A DNA stretch of 64,000 bases from Flaccisagitta enflata (GCA_965153355.1 OZ231127.1:83204001-83268000), one strand, 5' to 3'. Counted from the stretch's first letter, positions 38,226 through 50,770 are shown. A program made the numbers and translations. The notes: a model not told the origin generated them from the sequence alone.

Positions 38226-38965
38226 TCTTGTCGTCTCACGAACATCATCAACATCGACTCTTTTTCATGATTGTCTATCCTGGGGAGTCTGCGCACATAG
38301 ACGTTGTAACACGCACAATATGCATGCCAATATATGTCCAACATGTACCAAGCCAAGAAAGAGATCAAATATCTATGTTTAAGCCTGTTACGTGTTTCAA
38401 TGTTATAGATTCATATGCATTTTTTCCGAGGTTATATAGACTGTTGCAAAAAGGCAAATCCGAATTTATTTCTGCACGGAAATATTTGATGTGGAAATTC
38501 CAAGCAATAAAGATGCCAATGGGTTGGTTAGTTTGCGTTCATCTTTATGCAGGATACTTTGATCTAGTTCAGTAAGTCTGTCCGTCGGGTAGCCTGATCA
38601 TCTCGTGAACGCTCCCCAATCTGTCCTATCTGTCCTATCTGTCCCATCTGTTTATCTGCCAGTCTTTACGTTTGTTCATCCATCTGTCGGTAATATTCTC
38701 AACTGCATAAACAAATCGGAGAAAGAAAGATAGAAACTGAAATAAGCCAGGGCATACGGCTAAATCTGTGAGGTTAAGCCGTTAATTCTCCGGGCTCAAG
38801 GTTCGTGGGTTAATGACTTGCGCAACCTTCACCAGGAAAAAAGTTAGTAGATTTTTTTTTGCGAGCTTGAACTTACCTGCCCTGTTCTAGGTTCATGGGA
38901 TTTATGATGGTAATAGAGAAACATATTTATGTTGGATAAACGCAACGGTTATTTTGTGGGCCTCT

Positions 38966-39119
38966 GTTTTTAGTCGCTGACACCCGACTCTATAAGCCAC
39001 TTTTTGGTTGGTCCGTTGGACGGTTGGTCCCTTAATGCGTCACAAAGCAGTTTTTTGAGGTTTTCCGCTCCTATCCACACGCCAGCGACTAAAGTAGTCG
39101 TGTATCCAGCCTTGTTTTC
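38966..39119 (-). mobile_element. Family A copy, diverged
   Basis: TTTTTAGTCGCTGACACCCGACTC, a short GGTTGGTCCG stretch, GTCACAAAGCAGTTTTTTGAGG, GCCAGCGACTAAAGTAGTCG and TGTATCCAGCCTTGTTTT. It shares the GTCACAAAG-GAGGTTTTCCGCTCC middle with the copy at 40.1 kb, so the two form a subfamily. Confidence 0.7.
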
Positions 39120-39497
39120 AGTCAATGCTGGTATTCATACTGTACGATTGAGGCAATCGAATATCTTGTTTGTGCGACTGTGGTTTTTGTTTATCTAGTA
39201 TACACGCAACTGAAGCGGCCATTCATATCGTATATGCAAATATCTAGGTTGTCTATCTTGCACGCGCAACCTAGGTTGCTATTTGTATATTGTACATGCC
39301 GTTCATGCTGTTCATGATTTCCACGCGATTGAGCGGGCTCTTGTTTGTCTGGTGCAGGCAATTGAGCGAGCTCTTGTTTGTCTGGTGCCTTGATCTTTGA
39401 GGAAGCGGAATTTTCAATTTGCATTTCAAATTTAGCGGAGATAAAATTTCATGTTCCATTTCCGCGCTTAATTTCCGCCGATTTCAAACCAAGTGCC

Positions 39498-39665
39498 GGT
39501 TGGGGAGTTGGTTGGTGGGTTGGTGGGTTGGTTGGAAAATGGTCGGCTGGTTAGATGGTTGGTTGATAAGAGATTACTAGGTTGATCATGGGTTGGGTGT
39601 TTACTTTAGTTGGTTGGTTTATAGAATATAAGTCGGTTGGTTGGTTGGTTGGTTGGTCGTTTGGT
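39498..39665. repeat. Imperfect (GGTT)n tract
   Basis: GGTTGGTT runs broken by short inserts. Just before it a 33-bp unit (ATTGAGCGGGCTCTTGTTTG...) is duplicated at about 39326-39385. From 39666 to 40129 nothing is recognised. Confidence 0.8.
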
Positions 39666-40129
39666 TGACTAGGGATAATTCGGTTTGTTGGTGAAGATTT
39701 GCTTGGTTATTTTGTAAGATGTTTTGTTTTTATAGGGATAGTTGGTTAATTAACTAAGGGAAAAAACGAAGGTGGATAAAATCAAAATAAAAGATTTATG
39801 ATTACAATAGAAAATGAGCGCATAAAAAAGATAGCGAGATGAGAAGCCATTTATACAATACCGACTATAGAAACCTAATTTGCATAATGCAGTTTTCTGA
39901 TTTTTGCTCTTTTAGATTGACAAAGATTCGGAAAACGGTTAATTGGATATGACATTGTAAAGCTGAAAAATGTCTTAGTACGTACAAAAACAAAGAGAGA
40001 ACAAATTTGAATGTCGAAAGACGATTAAGGCAATTTTGACCATGGAAAGTCTCTCACGTTTAGAATCTGTATGTATCGATTTATACGTCGGAAACCTATA
40101 TATTGTTGAAATAATTGGGGCTCCCTTGC

Positions 40130-40280
40130 TTTCTTGTCGCGGACACGGGACTCCAAAAGCCACATCTCCGTCCGTCGGTCTGTCCGTCGGTCCGTCGGTC
40201 CGTCACAAAGTTGTTATTCGAGGTTTTCCGCTCCTGCTCACCCGTCCGCGACTAATGCTGCCGTGTATACGGCCTTGTTT
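40130..40280 (-). mobile_element. Family A copy, subfamily of 39.0 kb
   Basis: TTGTCGCGGACACGGGACTCC, CCGTCGGTCTGTCCGTCGG, CACAAAGTTGTTATTCGAGG, CGTCCGCGACTAATGCTGCC, GTGTATACGGCCTTGTTT. Confidence 0.7.
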
Positions 40281-40504
40281 CCCGAGGGCGCGATGTGCCC
40301 CTTTCAGTGGGCAGGTCAACCAATGTATCTTAAATCTTAATAGGGCGACAGGGTGAGATTTTGGTGGGAAGCTTCGTGCGCCTCGATGAAATCGAAAGGA
40401 TAGAGAACGGAACGAAACGCACTGACGGACGGGCAAAGTCCATTATACAGTCACGAGTCACAATCAAAAATGGAGCGTCTCATATTTTTGGCCACTGTCA
40501 TGAG

Positions 40505-40509
<5 letters not shown>

Positions 40510-40579
<70 letters not shown>
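40510..40579. repeat. (TC)n microsatellite
   Basis: A near-perfect TC tract. Confidence 0.95.
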
Positions 40580-40585
<6 letters not shown>

Positions 40586-40740
40586 TATTTCTGATAATAT
40601 GCGTTAGTATCAAGGTCGTAGCAAGAAGGGATCTGTGGGTAATCAGGGCAAAATGATGGGACTTGGTCAACCACGGGCATTTCTGATCATATATCAGAGT
40701 TGATACGATGTAGTGGATAAAACTAAGTAGAAAGTAAGTA

Positions 40741-40898
40741 AATAAGGCCGGATACAAGGTAAGACAGTCCCGGACGGTTGGGCAGGGGACAATATTGCAA
40801 AACTGCTCACAATTCAAAAATATCTCGTACCGACGGACGGACGGACGGACAGACCGAGCCGGCAAGTTGTAGAGTCGCGTTTCCGCGACTGAAGAAAA
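40741..40898 (+). mobile_element. Family A copy with altered hairpin
   Basis: AATAAGGCCGGATACAAGG, GTTGGGCAGGGG, CCGACGGACGGACGG, then GTAGAGTCGCGTTTCCGCGACT. The stem (AGTCGCG/CGCGACT) is kept although the loop differs from other copies. Confidence 0.75.
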
Positions 40899-41037
40899 AG
40901 TGATAAACGTGAACCCTCTGGCTGCTTTTTGGCCAGATTGATCACTATCAATATTTGGTTTTCTACAGAAAGAAATTGTCATCATTTTTCAACCAAAAAT
41001 CAGGACCGATCAACCAAAACTTATCCGCAAAGTCTGT

Positions 41038-41355
41038 CAGAGAGCCTACTGCCCAGGAAAACCAAATGGTACTTGGCCTGGCAAAAAAAAATTTCCATCG
41101 CCAAAATGCTTTCAAATGAGCCATTGCGCGACTTTTGAATCAATTGAAACCATCTTTGGGTTGAGGTTGAAGTATGCATTGAATCATCATTGGAATCTAT
41201 AAAGATCCTAAAGATGGATCTCGATAGATTTGAAAATCCTAACGATAGAACTCGATAGATTTGAAAATTACGCAAAAGCTTATTTGAAAGCATTTTTGCA
41301 AGGGAAAAACATTCTTGCCAGGCGAAGTTTAATTTTGGCTTTTGTAGGCACTCTG
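41038..41355. mobile_element. Decayed hAT-like MITE (tentative)
   Basis: The ends CAGAGAGCCTACT and TGTAGGCACTCTG are inverted, and pairing continues through GGCCTGGCAA and AAAATGCTTTCAAATGAGC. The flanking octamers (AAGTCTGT, ACCTATGT) agree at five of eight positions, as an old 8-bp duplication might. Confidence 0.6.
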
Positions 41356-41516
41356 ACCTATGTACTAACCACTAGTCCATAAACACTACGACGAGCCATT
41401 TAAAAAAAAAAGATGAAAAGTAAAAAAAAAAGTAACTGCCTGAAGTGGAGGAATCAGAAATAGCTGAGGATTCGCCGAGACCTATCGGGGGTCGAGGGCA
41501 AAGAGCCACATCACTG

Positions 41517-41656
<140 letters not shown>

Positions 41657-42847
41657 GAGTGACAGTGACGGAGAAAGAGGAATAGACAGTCACAGTTGTC
41701 GTTGCGGTCTTCTTTTTTCATTTGGCCTGCACAGTATCATAAAGATACAAACTTGATTTTGCTCTTTCAAATGGATTCTCGACTTTTCAAAAGATGAAAA
41801 ATGGTCCATAACTCAGACCCAAGGTCAAATGTAATCCGAGGTATTCGAAAAACTTTTGACATTTTGATTCTTAAAAATGATGACATTTAGCACGCTTCTG
41901 GATTCCAGATTTGGTTCCAATTTTCTTTTCTCTTTTTTTTTTTTCATCTTCATTCCATTCAATTGTTCTTTAGCTGTGTTTAGACTTGCTTGTCTTTCTT
42001 TTTCCAAGACATTCATCGTTTCCTTCTTTGTCTAAACCTTCATATTTTTTTTCCCAAACTCAAATTCAAATGGTTAGAGAAAGAAGGCAATATTGCCTGT
42101 TGACCTAACATCTGAAAGCCAAACAGCAGCCAGTTCCTACCATATCCATCCAAACATAAATCCACCACCAATACCACCAATACCACCGATACCACCAATA
42201 TCGGGTGTTTGAAAAAAACTGTAGCAGTAATCCGCACAGCCAAAAATGCAAGGTCTTTCTTTTTTTTTTTGTCCCATGTCCATGAACTAAGTTTTAAAAA
42301 ACTGTTTCCAGTAAGGATGCAGAAGCATTTCTGACTAGGAGAGCAGGCATTTTGTCCCAGGTGCAGTTTAAAATCATTATAGAAGATGTTTTTATTTATT
42401 TACTCAAATTTGTTTACGATTTTATCAAAATCTTTTTTTTTTCAAATTGTCTAGTACCTAATATACTCGTCATCTATTCAAAACGCCATTCCGACGGCTA
42501 TCTCCAAGTAAAAACCACCTAAAGTTTTTTTTTGAACACCTGTTACCACCAATACCAATTCTCAATCCTTTTTTGTTTATTTTTTGTCACTTTTTTTCAT
42601 TAGGCTTTTCTTTTTCAACAATCAGTAATTTCTCTTTCTAGTTATCTTCCTTAAGATCTTGTCTTTGCCCATTTCCGACTCAAGTCAAGTCATTGTTGTC
42701 ACTTGAATAGTAAAGCAAATGATAGCAGGTAAATATTACTTTGAGAGCGAGGGCGCACAAAGAACAGAAAGTCGTGCAAACATATCAACATGAACACAAC
42801 TGTTTTCATTTTTCGGCTCCTTTCTTCTTTTTTTTTTTCCTACTCAC
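41657..42847. other. No gene; possible MITE at 42203-42541
   Basis: GGTGTTTGAAAAAAACTGTAG and an inverted partner ending GAACACC bound about 340 bp. The element lies within short ATACCACCA repeats, which occur on both sides. The termini are short and the claim is weak. The rest is AT-rich without features. Confidence 0.4.
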
Positions 42848-43292
42848 TCGGTGATAAATGCTGCCTGAGATGTGATAAACCACTCAAGAGCCCACATTTA
42901 CACTGTGGGCCGAGATGTGAGAAATGCTGTCTGAGATATGATAAACCAGTAAAACCATGTTTATCATGTAGGTTGGGATGTGATAAATGCTGCCTGAGAT
43001 GTGATTAACCACTAAAGAGCCCACATTTACACTGTGGGCCGAGATGTGAGAAATGCTGTCTGAGACATGATAAACCACTCAAGAGCCCACATTTACACTG
43101 TGGGCCGAGATGTGAGAAATGCTGTCTGAGATATGATAAACCAGTAAAACCATGTTTATCATGTAGGTTGGGATGTGATAAATGCTGCCTGAGATGTGAT
43201 TAACCACTAAAGAGCCCACATTTACACTGTGGGCCGAGATGTGAGAAATGCTGTCTGAGATATGATAAACCAATCAAGAGCCCACAGTGTAG
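42848..43292. repeat. ~57-bp tandem repeat in a ~195-bp higher-order unit
   Basis: Units alternate between AAATGCTGCCTGAGATGTGAT and GAAATGCTGTCTGAGATATG types, separated by AGAGCCCACATTTACACTGT or CCATGTTTATCATGTAGG. A block of about 195 bp occurs twice, nearly identical. A plus-strand frame reads CCLRCDKP and HCGPRCEKC repeats but stops within the array. Confidence 0.9.
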
Positions 43293-43574
43293 ATGAAAAC
43301 TAGAAACGTAGGAATCTTAGGAAACTTAGGAAATAGTTGGTGAAGTACAAAATACAGGCCAGCAGTAGTAATTAAAAGGATTATAATTTGTAGAATGTGG
43401 TAATTTTTTATTAAGTCATTTTTAGTCGCGGACATGTCGCGGTTTGAATTGCAACCAGTTTTTGCATTACTGAAGAAAATTTTGATTGTTGATCTTTAAG
43501 GATGTTTTTGGTTTATTGCAGACTGCTGTATCAAAGAGCTCAGCTTAACCATATCATTGAAGAATCGCCTTTTA

Positions 43575-44010
43575 GAATTGTTGCCTGCGTTTAGTGACCG
43601 GCCTTTGAGGTTTCTTCCCTGTGACCGTCGTTTGAGGTTTCTTCCCTGCGCATAGTGACCAGCCTTTGGGTTTTCTTCCCTGCGCATAGTGACTGGCCTT
43701 TAAGGCTTCTTCCCTGCGCATAGTGACCAGCCTTAGGGTTTTTTCCCTGTGCATAGTTAATGGCTTTGGAGGTTTCTTCCCTGCGCATAGTGACCAGCCT
43801 TTTAGGCTTTTTCCCTGCGCATAGTGACCAGCCTTTGGGGTTTCTTCCCTGCGCATAGTGACCGGCTTTTTAGGTTTCTTTCCTGCGCATAGTGACTGGC
43901 CTTTTAGGTTTCCTCCCTACACATAGAGACTGGCCTCTGAGGTTTCTTCCCAGCACATAGTGCCCGGCCTTTTCAGGCTACTTCCCTGCACATAGTGACC
44001 GGCCTTCCGG
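43575..44010. repeat. ~35-bp minisatellite (CCTGCGCATAGTGACC)
   Basis: About 12 units of TTCCCTGCGCATAGTGACC followed by GGCCTTTGAGGTT-type sequence, with single-base variation. Confidence 0.92.
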
Positions 44011-44142
44011 GACTCTCATAAATTCTGTCCAAAGGACTGGAAACAAAATTCCATAAGTTTTTTTTTCTTTTTTTCTTTTCTCTCTTGAGCCTGAAATAGA
44101 AAGAAGCTCACAGGGAGGAGGTCACGACTGGGGAAAACTCAG

Positions 44143-44420
<278 letters not shown>

Positions 44421-44499
44421 AGACAGACAGGCAAAGAGACGGAGAGACAGAGATGGAAAGAAAGACAGACAAACACGGTTGTCAGTGTCGGCAGTGGTG

Positions 44500-44880
44500 A
44501 ATGAAGTACAGTAAGTTCGAGTTATGGAAAAGAAAGTGGTGGAAACGACAGCGTTGGGTGTGATTGGTGGTGGAGTTTGGCTAACAAGGAGATGGTGTTG
44601 GACACGTGGAGACGGCAATGTTAGGGATGGTGAAGGTGAAGGCGGCTGGGGTGGAGGTGGTGGTGGGGTGGAGGTGGGGGCGGCATGGGTGGTGATGAAG
44701 GGGGGCGGAATGAGTGGTGGTGGAGGTGGGGGCGGCGTGGGTGGTGATGATGGTGGTGGGGGTGGCGTGGGTGGGAGCGGTGTGGGAGGTGATAATAGAG
44801 GTGAGGGTGGCGTGGGTGGGGGCGACGAGGGTGGTGGTGGTGGTGGTGGTGGTGGTGCAGGCGGTGCTTCAGCAGACGAG
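44500..44880. repeat. GGT/GGC-rich degenerate array
   Basis: GGTGGTGGAGG, GGGGGCGGCGTGGGTGG and relatives. The Pro-rich minus-strand and Gly-rich plus-strand frames reflect this composition. From 44881 to 45313 no feature is seen. Confidence 0.8.
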
Positions 44881-45310
44881 CTTGTAATTCGAGAATGAGA
44901 GTTGATTTGAAAATCGTTAATTATCTGGGAAAAAAAGGATAACGAATGATCCATAAAAAGAGAGAGAGAGGAAAAATGATGCAAATGTTTTCTCTGTTTT
45001 AATGCGGTGTATTTCATTCGTCATTTCTTTCATTGCTCATATTTCACGTTTCACTGGTCGGATGCCGGCAATGAAAAAGAAAAAGAAATTAATCATTCGT
45101 CTTTACTTGGTAGGGTTCCGTCCATCTGTTGTTCGCTCTCGTTGAAAATTGTGACAACGCGCATTTCCGCCCGTCCTCCGAACACAAGAGTACTGTAACC
45201 TCGGGTTACTTATTTGCGACGAGTAGCAAAAAAAATTGAACATTTGCGACGAGTATTGAAAAAAATTGAACATTTGTTTGTTTGACTTCAGCGCACTCTC
45301 TCTCCGTGTC

Positions 45311-45445
<135 letters not shown>

Positions 45446-45589
45446 CGTTGATATCGTTTCATTCTTGCCTCGTCATTGGCCTCGAAGTTTGCCTTTCCCT
45501 TTGCCATCTTATGAGGGACATTTCCTTCCCATGAAAATGACATTATGTCTCCCATCTTCTGTGCTCTGTGTGTGTGTGTCGCAGTCCCC

Positions 45590-46060
45590 AGAGTGAGACT
45601 GAGGTTGTGGACCGAGTGAAAGAACTTTGGAAGAACTGTGGTACAACTAGGGGACTGTATAGGGAGGTTTTGCTTGCTGTGGTTGCAGACTGTTGAATTG
45701 TGGAGGAACTGTGGTACGAAACAGGGATTGTGGAGAACGGTTGTGGTTGCTGTGGTTGTGGACTCAGTGAGACTGGGGAAGAACTGTAGTAAAACCGGAG
45801 GATTGTGGAGGGAAGTTGCGGGGTGTTGAACTATTGGACTGTTAGAACTGTGAGAGAACGAGGTTGCCGTTGTTTCGGACTGTTGGGCAGTGCAAGAACT
45901 GTGGAACCACCGGGGATGGTATGAGAACTACTCATTCAGAAGTGTGGAACATCAGGGGTTGTGGAGAAGAAGACTGTGGCACTGACTTTGCGGAATCTTG
46001 AGCCGTTGTAAAGTTTTAGTGTTGTAGTGTAGTATTATTGTAGTGTTGGAAATATGGTGT
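45590..46060. repeat. Degenerate GAACTGTGG repeat
   Basis: Loose repeats of GAACTGTGGTA, GGATTGTGGAG and GACTGTTG motifs. I cannot define a unit length. Confidence 0.55.
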
Positions 46061-46146
46061 TGAGCTCAGAGACTATCGGGGACAGTTAAGAGTGGGAGTG
46101 AGGAGCGGTCGTTATTGTGTCTCTGTGGCAAAAGAGAGAGAGAGAG

Positions 46147-46695
46147 AGAGAAGCTAGTCATCCAAGGATCGCACATGGTCAGCCGTACCCGATGCTCTGC
46201 TTGGAGTGATCCAGTGAAAAAGTGGAATGAAAGCAGGGCAGCGGCCCCAAGGGGCTGATGTCCTGTAGAACACAGGGGCAAATTTCCAACCGTCCTGAGG
46301 GGGCAAATTCAGGCCTAATATGACTGAATTAGCAACTGAAGGCACATAATTTAGGCTTGGAGAGTAGATGTGAGGTTCGAGGGAAAATTTGAGGCATGGA
46401 GGGCTGATTTGAAGCTTGTAGGGCTGATTGAAGGTCTGGAAGGCAGATTTGAGGTGTGTAGGGCAGATTTGAGGCACAAGGGGCTGATTTCAAGCCAGGA
46501 GGGCTGTTTTGAGCCCTGCAGGGTTGATTTGAGGCTTGAAGGGCTAAATTGAGGCCTGGGGGGGCTAATTTGAGGCCTTGATGGTCAACCAGGGGAGGGG
46601 GGATGGAAAGACGGAAGGACGGAAGGACAGATGGATGTCTGGAAATTCCCCCCTGTGTTCTACAGGACATCGGCCCTTTGGGGGCGCTGTCCAAA
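46147..46695 (+). mobile_element. Foldback family B copy B1 (most complete)
   Basis: A 5' module (TCATCCAAGGATCGCACATG, GGTCAGC, TGCTTGGAGTGATC) is followed by the left terminus (GCAGCGGCCCCAAGGGGCTG, GTCCTGTAGAACACAGG). A degenerate ~18-25-bp array (TTTGAGGCNTGNAGGGCTGA) of about 300 bp follows, then the inverted right terminus (CCTGTGTTCTACAGGACATC, GGCCCTTTGGGGGCGCTGTCC). The inverted termini are about 50 bp. No coding sequence or clear target duplication is seen. From 46696 to 47034 there is nothing. Confidence 0.8.
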
Positions 46696-47034
46696 AAAGG
46701 AAGTTGTGCTTAAGTAAACAAATATTTCTCTCTTGAAGGGTTTTTGATGCGAGGCAACTCTGAATAAACATAGATTATCAATGGCTGTTTGCCAGCCAAT
46801 CGATTACAATGCTCCTCGTCTCTATATATGCCGCGTTTTTGCTCTTATGTTTTTTTGTTTTTATCTTTTCTGTTTTTTTTTTTTTCTTCTCTCCTTTGAC
46901 TTTTTTGCTCTTTCTCTTCTCTTGGCTAGATGGCTCCACGCGGCTTATGTATGAGGCTTAGTCCGTCTTTTTGGTTCATTCATTGATTTGTTCATCTCGT
47001 CCGTTAGTCGGTTCATCACATTTAGTATCTATGG

Positions 47035-47240
47035 GCGGACAATGGATAATGGATAGAAGTGTATATCTAAAAGGGTTAGATACAAGACAACCGTAGTCGC
47101 ACGGGGCAGATTTTGCATCAAAGCTCTCACCAATATGCCCGCGAGGGCTGCAGGCTTGTTACCAAAGCCCGCGTGCGACTTTGGTTGTCCTGTATCTAAC
47201 CCTGTTAGATATACACGTCTATCCATTATCCATTGTCCGC
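47035..47240. mobile_element. 206-bp inverted-repeat element
   Basis: Arms of about 71 bp (47035-47106, 47168-47240) start GCGGACAATGGATAATGGAT and pair almost perfectly. Inside each arm GTTAGATACA, GACAACC and AGTCGCACG occur in the same order as in the 5' end of family A (GATACACGGCTACCCCAGTCGC). It may be two A-like 5' ends joined head to head. From 47241 to 47639 nothing else is recognised. Confidence 0.8.
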
Positions 47241-47639
47241 AGAAAGTGGCAGACCGGTATTTGAGCGGACTCACCGTGTGTCCGCGAAGACTTGGCTTTT
47301 CTTGTTACAGCTCGGCTTGGCGGCGGGGGCAGACTCTCTCTCTCCCTCTTCTTCGCCCTCTTTGCAATGTGACATTTTTATGCTTGAGTATGTTTTTTTT
47401 TCCTTCGTTTTCTCTCTAATTTTTTTTACTTAGTTATTTTCTTTTTATCGTCGGCGGCAATCTATCTGCATCAAATACAAGCCCGATCAGGCAACGATGC
47501 GTCCTGACTGTGTCTCTGCGTGTATTGACTTTGGCGCTAAACTTGGACGGACAGGCAGATGAAGACACAGTATCCAATTAGGCACTCAAAATATTCTAAT
47601 TACTTGATACATGACATCCTCGCGGCTGAATAGTGCCAA

Positions 47640-47746
47640 AAACTGCGATTTTCAAGGAGGCGTAACGGACGGACGGACGGACGGACGGTGGTACGGATGG
47701 ACGGACGGACAGACCCTCTTATAGAGATGCGAGGACGCATCTATTA
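47640..47746 (+). mobile_element. Family A 3' half with a rewritten hairpin
   Basis: GGCGTAACGGACGGACGG, a GACGG array, CAGACCCTCTTATAGA, then the hairpin GATGCGAGGACGCATC (47726-47741). The stem pairs perfectly although its bases differ from the AGTCGCG stem of other copies. The 5' half is absent. Confidence 0.7.
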
Positions 47747-47747
47747 A

Positions 47748-48015
47748 GGGCGTGTTTCTACACGAGATAATCGCAGGTTACTTGGTCGCTCGCTATGTTT
47801 GTTCACTCGCACCGATAATTCTGTTTAATCGCTTCGCAGCGCTCTGCTTTGCTACGCTGGCTTCGCTTGCGCGCTTCACTCGCTCTGTTCACAGGCTCGC
47901 TAGCTCACTTCGCTCACTCTCTTATGGGATGAGTGAAATTTCTGAATATGTAATCACGCTGTAAACGCGTTCGGCGGGAATGAACGTGTTTTTTGTTATC
48001 ACTGGAAACACGTCC
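47748..48015. mobile_element. Family V MITE V1
   Basis: The ends GGGCGTGTTTCTAC and GGAAACACGTCC are inverted. The interior has CTTCGCAGCGCTCTGCTTTGC, TCGCTCGC motifs and ACGCTGTAAACGCG, as in the copy at 54.4 kb. It directly follows an A hairpin. No duplication is readable. Confidence 0.75.
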
Positions 48016-48134
48016 TATGTTTATGTCGTTTGCGCGGTTGCTTTGAAGAGTGATCTCACGAAGGGTAGAGGTCAAAAAACGACAGCTGCTTAAGTCGGCT
48101 TCCTGATTCATAGTCCTTGGTCCTATGTTTATTA

Positions 48135-48380
48135 TTTTTAGTCGCCTGCACGCGACTCTATGACCCACTCTGTCTGTCTGTCTGCCTGTTTGTCCATATG
48201 TCCGTCGGAGACGCTTAACTTTTTTCGTCGTTTTAGGCCATTTAAAGTCATCTTAAGTCATTTTAAGTTACCTACAGTTAATATAAGTCAATTAACATTT
48301 AATCTATTAATCTATTAGTCTTTTAGTCCTATGGTCTAAACAACCGCACGCGACTATAAGGTGTTGGCCTTGTGTATCCT
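48135..48380 (-). mobile_element. Family A copy with an AAGTCATTTT array
   Basis: TTTTTAGTCGCCTGCACGCGACTC, a CTGT stretch, TAAGTCATTTTAAGTTACC repeats, CCGCACGCGACTATAAGG and GGCCTTGTGTATCC. It matches the subfamily of the copy at 1.2-1.55 kb. Confidence 0.65.
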
Positions 48381-48647
48381 ATGGGCATGGCTATGAAGCC
48401 ACAGCCCCAAGTGAAGATGGGCAGGGGCGTCAAAAGAGGGATGTGGACCAAAAATATTTGATGACGATTGACATTATTGTCCAATCTTTTTTTTTTTTTC
48501 AACATGCGCTTTATCTAAACCTTTCGACAATGTCATTTGAATGTAAAGATTTGATCTTTTTTTGATAACTTGAGAACGATGGTCTCTGATCATGTCATCG
48601 ATTCTTGTCATTTTTAAATACAGAATGATAGCTTCAGCAGATAGCTT

Positions 48648-48793
48648 AAAATTCACCGCAGGTCTCTGTAAATCCTATCTGCATTTCCATCTGTATGAAA
48701 GTTGGACAGCCTGAGACAAAACCTTGAAATGTACCGCAGGTCTTTGTAAATCCTATCTGCATTTCCCATCAGTATGTCAGCCTGGGACAAAAC
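48648..48793. repeat. ~75-bp tandem duplication
   Basis: ACCGCAGGTCTCTGTAAATCC and the following ~50 bp occur twice, with small differences and a short deletion in the second copy. Confidence 0.9.
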
Positions 48794-48855
48794 CTGAGTC
48801 AGCATCAAGAACAATTACAAGTTTGAAAAGAGAAAATATGAGTCGAATTGATCGG

Positions 48856-49196
<341 letters not shown>

Positions 49197-49255
49197 GTCC
49201 TCTTCTTCCCAATTCCTCCATCTGTCTTTTTCCTCAGCTCTCCCGAAAGTCATAC

Positions 49256-49518
49256 ATTTCTAGTCGCTTGCCAACCGTCTCTATGAGACGACGTGTCCGT
49301 AGGTCCGTCCAAATGTCCAAAGCAAGGTTTGTAAAACATAACAAAATTGGATGGTACGAAATTGGCTGTAATAGCAATTTTCGAGCGTTGTGGCAGTTGT
49401 CCAGCCAATTAACAACTGCCGCCCACACACATACTGCTCAGCCCTCGCTCAGTGCTCACGCGCATTACTGCCCCTGCTCACCCGCAGTATTTATGTGCTG
49501 GCCATGTACCTGGCCCTT
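49256..49518 (-). mobile_element. Family A copy, diverged
   Basis: TTTCTAGTCGCTTGCC, GTCCGTAGGTCCGTCC, ACTGCCCCTGCTCACCCGC and GGCCATGTACCTGGCCC follow the family order, with the array nearly lost. Confidence 0.55.
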
Positions 49519-49618
49519 TTTTCAGTCGCGTGCCCGTGACTTTGATAGTGACTATCTAGCTAAACTAGAGAAACAAGATAAACTCGATAAAAAGATTAAG
49601 CAAATAAATTAGATTTAA

Positions 49619-49835
49619 AACAAGGCCGGATACACGGCTACCCCAGTCGCGTGCGGGTGGGCAGGGGCCATAATTGAGGTCACCAGATCATTTGGGCAGG
49701 AGCAGTGAAGCCAAAAATCCCAAAAAAAACAAAAAAGTAAAGTGTGATGGACCGACGGACGGACGGACGGACGGACCGACCAACCGATGGACCGACAAAG
49801 CGGGGTGTAGAGTCACGTAGCACGCGACTAAAAAG
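49619..49835 (+). mobile_element. Family A element, full length
   Basis: ACAAGGCCGGATACACGGCT, ACCCCAGTCGCGTGCGGGTG, GGCAGGGGCC, GAGGTCACCAGATCATTTGG, AGTAAAGTGTGATGG, GACGG array, GCGGGGTGTAGAG and the hairpin AGTCACGTAGCACGCGACT with an A-run. This is the best uninterrupted reference copy. Confidence 0.82.
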
Positions 49836-49895
49836 TAAAGGCTCGATAGAGAAGGTCCTTTGATTGCAATTTGTTTTTTTTATTGTCAGTAACAG

Positions 49896-50193
49896 CAGGC
49901 CTGTATATTCCTGCCGGGGGGGGAATAAAATCAAAGGATTTGAAAATAGGGAAGGAAATCAAAGGGTGGAAAAATGAAAAGATGAAAAATATAGAAGATT
50001 TTACACTTTTGACAGTACTAAAATGTAATATTTAGTTACTACAACACTATTTTAAACTATTTAAAACAAAAATGTTACTATATAGGGGGTATATGGGGAA
50101 GAAAATCAACTGTACTTCGACCCCGCGGAGAAGAAAATCAAAGGACCAGGGGGGGGAAAGAAATCAAAGGTCGTGCAACTGTATACACCCCTG
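49896..50193. mobile_element. hAT-like MITE W1 with 8-bp duplication
   Basis: The ends CAGGCCTGTATA and TATACACCCCTG are inverted. The 8-bp duplication AGTAACAG is perfect (49888-49895, 50194-50201). G-runs and AAATCAAAGG motifs lie near both ends. No transposase is present. The relative W2 lies at 53.6 kb. Confidence 0.88.
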
Positions 50194-50225
50194 AGTAACA
50201 GTGATTTGTCACCACTTCACCTGAC

Positions 50226-50268
50226 CGTACGCACGCGACTTGGGTAACCGTTCATCCGGCCTTGTTTT
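50226..50268 (-). mobile_element. Family A 5'-end fragment
   Basis: ACGCACGCGACTTGGGTAACC, then GTTCATCCGGCCTTGTTTT. Only the end is present. Confidence 0.55.
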
Positions 50269-50449
50269 ATCTCCGCCTCGTATATTCAAACAAGCTTGAG
50301 CTTGAGTGTGCTCAATCTTTCTGCTCACTCATTCATTACATTCCCCCCCCCCTTTCAGTCTTTTAAGTCCCTTATTCTCTATTCCGGCCAAGGGTATCAA
50401 ACGATTCATCTACGATATGGAAATGAGATTTTTCCGATCTTTAATCCAC

Positions 50450-50770
50450 GCCGCACCGTCGTTCCCGCACCGCACCGCACCGCACCGCACCGCACCGCAC
50501 CGCACCGTCATTCCCGCACCGCAACGCACCGCACCGCAACGCACCGCACCGTCATTCCCGCACCGCAACGCACCGCACCGCACTGCACCGCACCGCACCG
50601 TCATTCCCGCACCGCAACGCACCGCACCGCACTGCACCGCACCGCACCGTCATTCCCGCACCGCACCAAACCGCACCGCACCGCACCGCACCGTCATTCC
50701 CGCACCGCACCGCACCGCACCGCACCGCGCCGCACCGCACTGCACCGCAACGCACCGCACCGCACCGTCG
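50450..50770. repeat. (CCGCA)n array with TCATTCC spacers
   Basis: Pentamers CCGCA/CCGCAA in blocks of about 25-60 bp, separated by CCGTCATTCCCG. This gives a higher-order period of about 55-60 bp. Both strands show repeated frames (HRTAPHRT, AVRCGAVR). Confidence 0.95.

Noticed and set aside
38755-38830. Possible tRNA-like sequence (GTGAGGTTAAGCCG, GGTTCGTGGG)
   Set aside because: The B-box match is poor and no arms pair.
42790-43008. Cys-rich repeat protein (CCLRCDKP, HCGPRCEKC) resembling zinc knuckles
   Set aside because: The frame arises from a tandem repeat, stops within the array and is not kept open in the later identical units.
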